Position numbers and translations under genes: made by a program. Below, one piece after another: positions 9,254-16,991 of a stretch of 64,000 nt of DNA. Each line of letters starts with the position of its first letter. The stretch's first letter is position 1. The notes beneath the pieces were generated by a model. That model was not told where the DNA came from and made no database searches. It saw only the letters and a program-made list of their open reading frames with translations. Origin of the DNA: Chitinophaga lutea (GTDB lineage Bacteria; Bacteroidota; Bacteroidia; Chitinophagales; Chitinophagaceae); NCBI RefSeq assembly GCF_003813775.1, contig NZ_RPDH01000001.1, positions 2,542,001-2,606,000 of the forward strand, written 5' to 3'.

Positions 9254-9267
9254 GTCCTATTTATCCC
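9253..9267 (+). repeat. 15-bp motif TGTCCTATTTATCCC (copy 2)
   Basis: Identical to the motif at 3069-3083 but in the opposite orientation. It lies between the terminator and the stop of the PepSY-like gene. Confidence 0.4.
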
Positions 9268-9311
9268 TATACCTATGAAATACTTAATTAAAATCTTTAT
9301 CTGAAATATCC

Positions 9312-9779
9312 TTAATCAACAATAGTGCCAGCATCGTTCAAAAGTACCGTTTTGGCAGTCCCATTGTCGTCAATATTTACTTTGTAATATGCAGCCACGT
9401 CCGCTCTCTCAATTTTCCACCCTTCTTTAACAACGGCGGAAGGATATTTGTTCTTTAAAGTCCCTAAAACTGTTTCGGGCAACGCACCTGCCTGATACTC
9501 ACTGCGTGTTGCAATCCATGCGCCTTCAGCATTATACTCGGCACTGGTTTTTACATTTTCTTTATTAAAAGCTGCTACCCAGTTGCCACCAGCTGTTTTG
9601 GTCCAAACAGCGTCAGTAGTGCCCGAAAATTCGGCCTTTTGGCCAAATGCCTCTTTCACAGCGGCGGGGGCCTCTACTTTTTTGGCTACGGTTTTGCTCT
9701 TTTTCGATGATTTCTGTTGTGAAAACGCGATGCCTGAAGTGAAGACGGCAGCGCATATAAATAACGTTACTTTTTTCAT
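9312..9779 (-). CDS. Secreted PepSY-like (BLIP-fold) protein
   Basis: 155 residues with a signal peptide (MKKVTLFICAAVFTSGIAFS, cleavage likely before QQKSS), then a short lysine-rich linker. The body carries two related repeats, 'AFGQKAEFSGTTDAVWTKTAGGNWVAAF' and 'NKYPSAVVKEGWKIERADVAAYYKVNI', typical of the PepSY-like family common in Bacteroidota as small periplasmic proteins. The biochemical role is unknown. The gene looks more A+T-rich than its neighbours. It is a single-gene unit read away from ileS. Confidence 0.82.
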   Translation of the reverse strand: MKKVTLFICAAVFTSGIAFSQQKSSKKSKTVAKKVEAPAAVKEAFGQKAEFSGTTDAVWTKTAGGNWVAAFNKENVKTSAEYNAEGAWIATRSEYQAGALPETVLGTLKNKYPSAVVKEGWKIERADVAAYYKVNIDDNGTAKTVLLNDAGTIVD

Positions 9780-9952
9780 AAAAGATATGGTTTTTCTGCG
9801 TGATACTCTTCTAACTTCTTAACCAAAACAATGCCAAAAACGCAAAGTAAGCATAGTTTATTGTAAAATAGCTAATTTTTGCCTCATTTTGCGCATAAAT
9901 CTCTTATTTTTTATGAATGGTAAGGCCACTCCAAAACCTGCCTGTATTTTCG

Positions 9953-9960
9953 TAACTTCG
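9953..9960 (+). promoter_or_regulatory. Possible -7 box (TAACTTCG) for ileS
   Basis: Seven of eight positions match TAnnTTTG, 54 nt before the ATG at 10015. Confidence 0.35.
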
Positions 9961-10014
9961 CAGAATTTTATTTCAAATACCAAACTTTAATGAGCCCGGA
10001 GGGTGATTTTGTTT

Positions 10015-13000
10015 ATGTCCAGCAAATATCAGGAATATAGTCAACTGAATTTACCGCAAATAGAACAGGATATACTGCAAGCGTGGGAACAGCACCAGAT
10101 TTTTGAAAAAAGCGTGTCGAACCGCGACGGGGCGACGCCTTTCGTGTTTTACGAAGGCCCTCCGAGCGCCAACGGCCTGCCTGGCATTCACCACGTAATT
10201 TCCCGCGCCCTGAAAGACCTGGTATGCCGGTATAAAACCATGCAGGGCTTCCAGGTAAAACGTAAAAGCGGATGGGATACCCACGGCTTGCCGGTGGAAC
10301 TGGGCGTGGAAAAATCCCTGGGCATTACCAAGGAAGATATCGGCAAAAAAATCTCCATCGCCGAATACAACGATACCTGCCGGAAAGAAGTATTGAAATA
10401 TAAAGACCGTTGGGAAGAGCTCACCCGTAAAATGGGATACTGGGTTGATTTACAACGCCCCTACATCACCTTCGAGAACGATTATATCGAAAGCCTCTGG
10501 TGGTGCCTGCAACAACTATATAAAAAAGGGCTCCTTTATAAAAGCGTGAGCATACAGCCGTATTCTCCCGCCGCCGGTACCGGCCTCAGTTCCCACGAGC
10601 TCAACATGCCCGGTACCTATAAAGATGTGAAAGACACCACGATCGTGGCCATGTTCAAAGCGGTGGAATCGGACCTGTCGAAATTTCTGTTCGAAGCGGC
10701 CGGCAGCGACCAGGTATTTTTCCTGGCCTGGACCACCACCCCCTGGACCCTGCCCTCCAACCTGGGCCTGACCGTGGGGCCGAATATCGACTATGTACTG
10801 GTGAAAACCTTCAATCCGTACACCCACCTGCCGGTGAACGTAGTGCTGGCCAAAGATCTGGCCGGCAAGTACTTCAAACCGGAAGGGGAGAACGGCGATT
10901 TCGACGCATACAAACCCGAAGATAAAATACTGCCCTGGCGCGTACTGGCCCATTTCAAAGGCAGCCAGCTCGAAAACATCCGTTACGAACAGTTGCTGCC
11001 TTACGTGCAGCCCGAAGAAGGAGACCCCTTCCGTGTGCTGCTTGGGGATTTTGTGACCACCGAAGACGGTACCGGCATCGTGCACACCGCCCCGGCGTTT
11101 GGTGCGGACGACAGCCGCGTCGGCAAAAAATACGGCATCGGCATCCTCACCCTGGTAGACCGCCAGGGCAAGTTCCTCGATGAGGTGGGTGAATTCGGCG
11201 GCCGTTATGTGAAGGATTATAAAAATGATCCCGACTACAAGGACGTGGACGTGGATATCGCCATCAAACTGAAAAAAGAAAACCGCGCCTTCAAGGTTGA
11301 AAAATACGAGCACACCTATCCCCATTGCTGGAGAACGGACAAACCTGTGCTCTATTACCCGCTCGATGCCTGGTTCATCAAAACAACCGCGCTGAAAGAC
11401 CGGATGGTGGAGCTGAATAAAACCATCAACTGGAAACCCGCTTCCACCGGCACCGGCCGTTTCGGCACCTGGCTGGAGAACATGGTAGACTGGAACCTGA
11501 GCCGCAGCCGCTACTGGGGTACCCCGCTGCCTATCTGGCGTACGGAAGACGGCACGGAAGAAATCTGCATCGGCAGCGTAGCCGAGCTGAACGCCGGCAT
11601 CCGCCTTGCCAATGAAGTGCTCGGAGGCGACGTCAATAAAAATTACCTGCACGAGGGCATCCTCGACCTGCATAAACCGTATGTGGACGACATCATCCTG
11701 GTCAGCTCCACCGGCAAACCCATGCGCAGGGAGCCCGACCTGGTGGACGTTTGGTTCGACAGCGGCGCGATGCCCGTTGCCCAATGGCATTATCCCTTCG
11801 AAAACAAGGAAATGCTGGAGCAGGGCAAAGCCTTCCCCGCCGATTTTATCGCGGAAGGCGTAGATCAGACCCGTGGCTGGTTTTACACCCTCCATGCCCT
11901 GAGCGTGATGCTGTTCGACAGCGTGGCGTATAAAACCGTGGTATCCAACGGCCTGGTGCTCGACAAGAACGGCAGCAAGATGAGCAAACGCTGGGGGAAC
12001 GTAGTGGATCCGTTCGACACCATTCAGCAGTACGGTGCCGATGCCACCCGCTGGTATATGATCACCAATGCCTCTCCGTGGGACAACATGAAGTTCGACC
12101 TGGACGGCATCAAGGAGGTGCAGCGCAAACTTTTCGGCACTATATATAATACGTATAACTTCTTCGCGATGTACGCCAATCTCGATAATTTCGGGTTCAA
12201 GGAGGCATACATCCCGCTGAAAGATCGTCCCGAGATCGACCGCTGGATCATTTCCCTGCTCAACACCCTGGTAAAACAGGTGACGGGGAGCCTGGAAGAT
12301 TACGAGCCTACGCAGGCCGGGCGTGCAGTGCAGGAGTTTGTGGACGAGCATCTGAGCAACTGGTACGTGCGCCTTTGCCGGCGCCGCTTCTGGAAAGGGG
12401 AGTACGGGCACGACAAGATCAGCGCTTACCAGACGCTGTACGAGTGCCTCGAGAAAATCGCGCACCTGATGGCGCCCGTTTCGCCGTTCTTCTCCGACTG
12501 GCTGTACCGCAACCTGAATAACGTGAGCGGCCGCCTGCCGGCAGCCTCCGTGCATCTGTCCGATTTCCCGGTGGCCGACCAAACTGCCATCGATCCTGAC
12601 CTGGAGGAAAGGATGCAGCTGGCGCAGGATATTTCCTCTTTGGTGTTGTCGCTTCGCAAAAAAACGAACATTAAGGTGCGCCAGCCGTTACAGAAAATAC
12701 TGATACCTGTTTTGAACCCTCATATGCGGGAGCAACTGGAGCTGGTGGAACATTTGGTAAAAAGCGAAGTGAATGTAAAAACAATTGAGTATCTTACGGA
12801 AACCGAAGGTTTTATCAAGAAAAAGATTAAGCCGAACTACAAAACCCTGGGCAGCAGAATGGGGGCAAAGATGAAGGCAGTTGCCGGCGCCATTGCAGCA
12901 TTCGGCCAGCACGATATCACCACGCTTGAAAAGGACGGTGAATTTGGCTTAATAATTGATAATGAACGGGTTCCGATTCAATTAGCGGATGTTGAGATCA

Positions 13001-13341
13001 TCTCTGAAGATATTCCGGGATGGACGGTCGCCAATAAAGCTGCGCTGACCGTGGCCCTGGATATTACCATTACACCTGAATTACTGGACGAGGGCAATGC
13101 CCGTGAACTGGTAAACCGGATTCAGAAGATACGGAAAGACAGTGGTTTTGAGTTAACCGACCGCATAGCTGTAAAAGTGGCGGAGGTAGACAGCTTGAAA
13201 ACGGCGATAATTAACTTTAATGACTATATTTGCACGGAAATTTTGGCAGATAGTTTGGATGTTGTGCCGCAGTTACAGGAGGGCATCGAAGTAGAAGTTA
13301 ACGATCTTAAATTCAACGTATTAGTTAACAAAAAAAGCTAA
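10015..13341 (+). CDS. ileS: Isoleucyl-tRNA synthetase
   Basis: 1,108 residues from ATG 10015; GGAGGG at 9998-10003 precedes it, and the in-frame GTG at 10003 falls within that sequence. The enzyme charges tRNA-Ile and edits misactivated valine. Class I motifs are present: a HIGH-equivalent in the context PSANGLPGIHH, the WDTHGLPVE segment, the editing-domain threonine-rich stretch TTTPWTLPSN, the tryptophan/zinc region, and KMSKR in GSKMSKRWGN. The GIHH form of HIGH and the length match the eukaryote-like IleS type typical of Bacteroidota, often linked to mupirocin tolerance. It is followed 4 nt later by the DksA-like gene, so the two are probably cotranscribed. Confidence 0.97.
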   Translation: MSSKYQEYSQLNLPQIEQDILQAWEQHQIFEKSVSNRDGATPFVFYEGPPSANGLPGIHHVISRALKDLVCRYKTMQGFQVKRKSGWDTHGLPVELGVEKSLGITKEDIGKKISIAEYNDTCRKEVLKYKDRWEELTRKMGYWVDLQRPYITFENDYIESLWWCLQQLYKKGLLYKSVSIQPYSPAAGTGLSSHELNMPGTYKDVKDTTIVAMFKAVESDLSKFLFEAAGSDQVFFLAWTTTPWTLPSNLGLTVGPNIDYVLVKTFNPYTHLPVNVVLAKDLAGKYFKPEGENGDFDAYKPEDKILPWRVLAHFKGSQLENIRYEQLLPYVQPEEGDPFRVLLGDFVTTEDGTGIVHTAPAFGADDSRVGKKYGIGILTLVDRQGKFLDEVGEFGGRYVKDYKNDPDYKDVDVDIAIKLKKENRAFKVEKYEHTYPHCWRTDKPVLYYPLDAWFIKTTALKDRMVELNKTINWKPASTGTGRFGTWLENMVDWNLSRSRYWGTPLPIWRTEDGTEEICIGSVAELNAGIRLANEVLGGDVNKNYLHEGILDLHKPYVDDIILVSSTGKPMRREPDLVDVWFDSGAMPVAQWHYPFENKEMLEQGKAFPADFIAEGVDQTRGWFYTLHALSVMLFDSVAYKTVVSNGLVLDKNGSKMSKRWGNVVDPFDTIQQYGADATRWYMITNASPWDNMKFDLDGIKEVQRKLFGTIYNTYNFFAMYANLDNFGFKEAYIPLKDRPEIDRWIISLLNTLVKQVTGSLEDYEPTQAGRAVQEFVDEHLSNWYVRLCRRRFWKGEYGHDKISAYQTLYECLEKIAHLMAPVSPFFSDWLYRNLNNVSGRLPAASVHLSDFPVADQTAIDPDLEERMQLAQDISSLVLSLRKKTNIKVRQPLQKILIPVLNPHMREQLELVEHLVKSEVNVKTIEYLTETEGFIKKKIKPNYKTLGSRMGAKMKAVAGAIAAFGQHDITTLEKDGEFGLIIDNERVPIQLADVEIISEDIPGWTVANKAALTVALDITITPELLDEGNARELVNRIQKIRKDSGFELTDRIAVKVAEVDSLKTAIINFNDYICTEILADSLDVVPQLQEGIEVEVNDLKFNVLVNKKS

Positions 13342-13345
13342 TCCC

Positions 13346-14377
13346 ATGGCAACAAAGAAGAAGGTTGCTAGTAAGACTACCAAAAAGGCGGTTCCTGCCA
13401 AGAAAGCTGTAGCGAAGAAAGCTCCGGTAAAGAAGGCGCCTGCGGCCAAGAAGGCTGCGGCTAAACCTGCGCCTGCGAAAAAAGCGGCCCCGGCTCCTAA
13501 GAAAGCAGCAGCAAAAAAGGCAGCCCCGAAGGTGGCCAAATCTTCTGTTAAACCCGCTCCGAAAAAAGCTGCGGTAAAAAAGGCGGCTGTTAAACCAGCG
13601 CCTGCCAAATCAGCCAAAGCTCCCGCTAAAAAAGCGGCAGCGCCGCCGAAAAAGGCGGCTCCTGCAGCCAAAGCCCCTGTGAAAAAAGCAGCGGCCCCGG
13701 CACCCAAGGCAAAACCGGTCCCGGTACCTGCCCCTAAACCAGCAGCGAAACCAACAGAACCGGTGATTTCTAAACCCGTTGAAAAAGTAGATCCGATGGC
13801 ATCAAAGAATAAACAGGAAAAACCAGAAAAGGAACCAGTTAAGAAGACCAAGATAGAGGAGCCTGTTAAACGGGTATCTGAAAGGCCTACTACCAGAACT
13901 GCTTCCAAGGTTTCCAACAGCAACCGCCCGGCGATGAAAACCGTGACGTACGCGCCGGAGTTCACCAAATCCGTACTTGATCAGCCGGAAACACCTTCCG
14001 GTCCGATATACCGTTACAGCGATCCTGAATTACAGGAGTTTAAGGAGATCATTCTCAAAAAACTGGAAGCGGCGAAAAAAGAACTGGTTTACCTCCAGGG
14101 CCTCATCACACGGAAAGACGAAGCCGGCACAGATGATACCGAAAACAAATACATGAGCATGGAAGACGGCAGCGGTTCCCAGGAACGCGAACAGCTGAAC
14201 CAGATGGCCAGCCGCCAGATCCAGTTCATCGATCATCTCGAGAAAGCACTCGTGCGTATCGAAAACAAAACCTACGGCATTTGCCGCGTAACAGGTAAAC
14301 TGATCGACAAAGCCCGCCTGAAAGCGGTGCCACACGCCACCCTCAGCATTGAGGCGAAACTGGCGAAAAGCAAATAG
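13346..14377 (+). CDS. TraR/DksA-like protein with long Lys/Ala/Pro histone-H1-like tail
   Basis: 343 residues in two parts. Residues 1-165 are a low-complexity Lys/Ala/Pro tail built of KKAAxK/PAKKA units, as in histone H1 C-termini and bacterial H1-like proteins, likely disordered and DNA-binding. Residues ~205-343 are a TraR/DksA-like domain: a coiled-coil helix pair (DPELQEFKEIILKKLEAAKK, REQLNQMASRQIQFIDHLEK) then the finger region YGICRVTGKLIDKARL. Only the first finger cysteine remains, so zinc binding is doubtful; this loss is usual in Bacteroidota homologues. It follows ileS by 4 nt. In many Bacteroidota lspA comes next, but no lspA follows here. Target is probably RNA polymerase plus DNA, by inference. 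Confidence 0.88.
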   Translation: MATKKKVASKTTKKAVPAKKAVAKKAPVKKAPAAKKAAAKPAPAKKAAPAPKKAAAKKAAPKVAKSSVKPAPKKAAVKKAAVKPAPAKSAKAPAKKAAAPPKKAAPAAKAPVKKAAAPAPKAKPVPVPAPKPAAKPTEPVISKPVEKVDPMASKNKQEKPEKEPVKKTKIEEPVKRVSERPTTRTASKVSNSNRPAMKTVTYAPEFTKSVLDQPETPSGPIYRYSDPELQEFKEIILKKLEAAKKELVYLQGLITRKDEAGTDDTENKYMSMEDGSGSQEREQLNQMASRQIQFIDHLEKALVRIENKTYGICRVTGKLIDKARLKAVPHATLSIEAKLAKSK

Positions 14378-14409
14378 CAGATTGCGCTACAAGCGATAAA
14401 ATAACAGGA

Positions 14410-14438
14410 GGGCCGTTCGGAAGAACGGCCCTTTTTTT
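14410..14438 (+). terminator. Rho-independent terminator after the ileS operon
   Basis: Perfect 9-bp stem GGGCCGTTC / GAACGGCCC with a GGAA loop and seven T. Confidence 0.92.
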
Positions 14439-14525
14439 CTTCTGGAATGTAGATATCACGGCTGGTATAGCCGGACAGATTTTTATATCTTTTTGCTGAG
14501 TTCCCACATGTATACACAGGAGCCG

Positions 14526-14796
14526 ACGGCAATGCTCCTATAGGAAATCAGCTATACAGACGGCTTTATATCTGCACGGCAATACTCCAATAGGGAATCA
14601 GCTATATATGATGGAGCGATACCCGCACGGCAATACTTGAATCAAGTCGCAGTCGCCCTCCATCGCAGATTCACTTGCGCTAACCGCAGGCCTCATCAGC
14701 TAAAGTGCTATATAAGGCCAAGCGATGGCATCCTCCATCGCAGATTCACCCGTCCCCATCTGCCAAAGTGCAATATAAGGCCGGGTGATCCCGGCC
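14526..14796. repeat. Decayed tandem repeats in the ileS-operon downstream region
   Basis: Two repeat types follow each other. Type 1 begins ACGGCAAT at 14526, 14576 and 14627 (50- and 51-bp steps), with the AGGAAATCAGCTATA / AGGGAATCAGCTATA core in the first two. Type 2 begins CCTCCATCGCAGATTCAC at 14657 and 14732 and ends AAAGTGCWATATAAGGCC at 14702 and 14765. A GGCCGGG/CCCGGCC hairpin closes the block at 14779-14796. No coding frame runs through it. Confidence 0.6.
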
Positions 14797-14850
14797 CCGG
14801 TGTTTACGCTGATCCAGCCCATCATGAAACATTCAGATGTGGTTGGTTTT

Positions 14851-15132
14851 TTAGTCAGCTCCGGCAGCGGCGCCTGCCTGTTTCATTAATATCACCAGTA
14901 TTTTCTTCATCCGCCCGTCGCGCTCTTCCGTGGTTTTCTCTTCCTGCTCCGGCGCGGCAGACTGACGGATGAAATTCTCCGCATCCTCTACGAGCGACTG
15001 TATTTGCTCCAGTGTGAGGAACTCGCTCCGGCTGACCTCCAGCGGAATAGTGTCGAATAATTCCCGGATTCTTGCATCCGGCGCCAGGTCGATGGCTTCG
15101 TGCAGGCGGCTGCGCATTGTAGATATTTTCAT
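14851..15132 (-). CDS. Small hypothetical protein, addiction-module-antitoxin-like start
   Basis: 93 residues, helical and charged. I do not recognise it. The start (MKISTMRSRLHEAIDLAPDA) resembles short proteins annotated in Bacteroidota as addiction-module components, which begin with a helix of this pattern, but no toxin gene is adjacent and the resemblance is weak. The C-terminus is short and basic, then hydrophobic (MKKILVILMKQAGAAA). The gene stands alone between the repeat block and the GT2-HAD gene on the same strand, 170 nt away. It could also be a chance frame. Confidence 0.5.
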   Translation of the reverse strand: MKISTMRSRLHEAIDLAPDARIRELFDTIPLEVSRSEFLTLEQIQSLVEDAENFIRQSAAPEQEEKTTEERDGRMKKILVILMKQAGAAAGAD

Positions 15133-15303
15133 AAGATGTGTTTCTGCTAATTTCGCTGTAAGCCTTTACAAACCAGCATTTTGGAGCCGATACTTTATCA
15201 GGATTCCCGGTAAATATTTCAGGTTTCACCGGTATTTTCTCAAAAAAAATGCTTCCCCGTTTTTACGCAGGGAAGCATTCGTTATCTGAACAGGGTTTTA
15301 CTG

Positions 15304-16842
15304 TCATGCTGGTTTCAACGCCGGCGCATCGCTGCAATCGGGGCTCACGGCCTTCCTGATCTGGCGCGCCGCCAGGTATAGCAGGCCCGCGGTGGCTACA
15401 ACGGCCAGGCTGCCCAGGCCGATATTGCGTACCTGCTTCTTCGACGGCCAGCGGCCGTTTTTCCGTTGCGGGCTTGCCTGCGCAATATCCAGTAACGGCG
15501 CCATACAAATGTCCTCAATAACTTTATCGGCCACGGTTTCTGCATCCACAAATTGTGGATGGTACGCCACACCGATGCCCGCCTGTTGCAACAGTACCTG
15601 GTCACTTTCTCCGTTGCCCACATAAATCACGTTCTGTGGCGCGATGTGATATTTCTCCGTGATGTATTGCAGGATATGGCTTTTGTCGTACACCGGCGTA
15701 CCGTTGTCGGACGGCAGGAAATACTCCGGAATGGTGATTTCGCCGGTGGCCACACTGTGTATCAGATGCAAGCGGTTGGCGAACGCGAAATCCGCACCCA
15801 GTTTGTTTTTCATGTGGTTGGCCACACATTCGAAACCATCCGTGATGAATCCGCAGACGTATCCCCGCCGCTTCAACTCCCGGATCACATGCCGGATGTC
15901 TGGCGTTACGGGAATACTGTCGGCCACTTCCAGCAGCTCCGCCAGGTTGCGGCCCTGGAAAAGTGCGGCGGAACGGTTCAATATTGATATGGGGTCTGAA
16001 TAATGTTCCAGCACCTGGCACAGCGCCGCTTCCTGCTCAAAGGCCACCGCGGCGAGGTAGGTGTAGTTTTGCGTAAACACGGTTTCATCGAGATTGAAGA
16101 TGACCATCTTCTGCAGTTTGTCGATCGACTCCAGGATCGAGAACTCCATCTGCTCGCGGATAATATTGATGTTGCCCAGTGTTTCGAGGTTCTGTTGCGG
16201 AATGCTTTCGGCCTTGCGCAAAATCGTACGCGATACTTCGCGGCTCATTTTACTCAGCTGCTCCCAGGTTTGCATGGCGTTTTCGAGCCGGCCGATATTG
16301 ACTTCCGCGATGCGCGCCTGCAGCAGGTGCATGTCGATCAGCAGACCAATGTCTACCCCGTAATCGTTTTCAAAATGCACGCGCTGCAAAAAAGATTTAC
16401 GCGCGGCGATCATGCCGCTCAACGGCTGGTTGAAACCCGCGAGGCCCGGGAAAAGAATGCTCAGCAGCGGTTTGGCTACCAGTTGTGTTACGCGGCCCGC
16501 CTGCCGCTCGAAGAACGATTTCGTAAAGTCGGCTTCATTATTCACAATAGGGTCGGCCAGCAGGTCTACAAGATTGTCCGGATAGGTGAGTATGTCGCCA
16601 TCCACATATAAAATGATATCATGTTTCGCCGCCATCATGCCTTCGCGCATGGAAATACCTTTTCCGCGCTGGCTGCTGGTGATCACTCTTACTTTCTCCT
16701 TCATCGCTTCTTCCACCGTATTGTCTGTCGAATTATCGTCCACAACAATAATCTCAATGGGTCGGGAGGTTTTCCTGATTGTCTTAATTACCTGGCGTAT
16801 GGTGGCGCCTTCGTTGAGCACTGGTATAATTACCGAGATCAT
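15304..16842 (-). CDS. GT2 glycosyltransferase fused to a HAD-like domain with a C-terminal membrane anchor
   Basis: 512 residues from ATG 16842 (MISVIIPVLNEG, the usual GT2 start; the frame extends to a TTG at 16866). Residues 1-~200 are a GT-A domain: VIIPVLNEG, VVDDNSTDNT, and YVDGD as the metal-binding DxD. This resembles glucosyl-3-phosphoglycerate and mannosyl-3-phosphoglycerate synthases. Residues ~245-440 are a SerB-like HAD domain, but motif I is FNLDET: the nucleophilic Asp is Asn 250 (codon 16093-16095). Motif IV is VGNGESD in place of GDGxxD. A membrane helix (LGSLAVVATAGLLYLAA) lies near residue 480. Fused synthase/phosphatase enzymes are known for mannosylglycerate, so a glycosylglycerate role is possible, though phosphatase activity is doubtful. 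Confidence 0.8.
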   Translation of the reverse strand: MISVIIPVLNEGATIRQVIKTIRKTSRPIEIIVVDDNSTDNTVEEAMKEKVRVITSSQRGKGISMREGMMAAKHDIILYVDGDILTYPDNLVDLLADPIVNNEADFTKSFFERQAGRVTQLVAKPLLSILFPGLAGFNQPLSGMIAARKSFLQRVHFENDYGVDIGLLIDMHLLQARIAEVNIGRLENAMQTWEQLSKMSREVSRTILRKAESIPQQNLETLGNINIIREQMEFSILESIDKLQKMVIFNLDETVFTQNYTYLAAVAFEQEAALCQVLEHYSDPISILNRSAALFQGRNLAELLEVADSIPVTPDIRHVIRELKRRGYVCGFITDGFECVANHMKNKLGADFAFANRLHLIHSVATGEITIPEYFLPSDNGTPVYDKSHILQYITEKYHIAPQNVIYVGNGESDQVLLQQAGIGVAYHPQFVDAETVADKVIEDICMAPLLDIAQASPQRKNGRWPSKKQVRNIGLGSLAVVATAGLLYLAARQIRKAVSPDCSDAPALKPA

Positions 16843-16991
16843 AGGTGTCAATAGTTTAGTGAACAAATTAGGTACCTTCTGGCGCCCTCCTAGACACCAA
16901 AAATGGTACCATTAAATCGGCTGCAGACAAAAACAGGCCGGGGTTTCCCGGCCTGCGATTTCAGCGATATCACGCTGTGTATATTTTTACA

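Larger units (their letters stand above)
8576..9311. other. 736-bp intergenic region with two terminators and a possible small RNA
   Basis: No convincing protein gene. It holds a CCGGAT/ATCCGG hairpin at 8903-8918, an imperfect stem around 8930-8976, a strong plus-strand terminator at 9067-9100, a minus-strand terminator at 9230-9253, and the second copy of a 15-bp repeat at 9253-9267. The plus-strand terminator is about 490 nt from the nearest upstream plus-strand stop, which suggests either a long 3' UTR or a separate RNA. Confidence 0.5.

Noticed and set aside
10516..12582. 688-codon minus-strand frame opposite ileS
   Set aside because: Antisense to a certain ileS, His/Val-rich, without recognisable motifs.
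13321..13968. Ala/Gly/Phe-rich minus-strand frame resembling membrane protein
   Set aside because: It is the mirror of the Lys/Ala/Pro repeats of the DksA-like gene.
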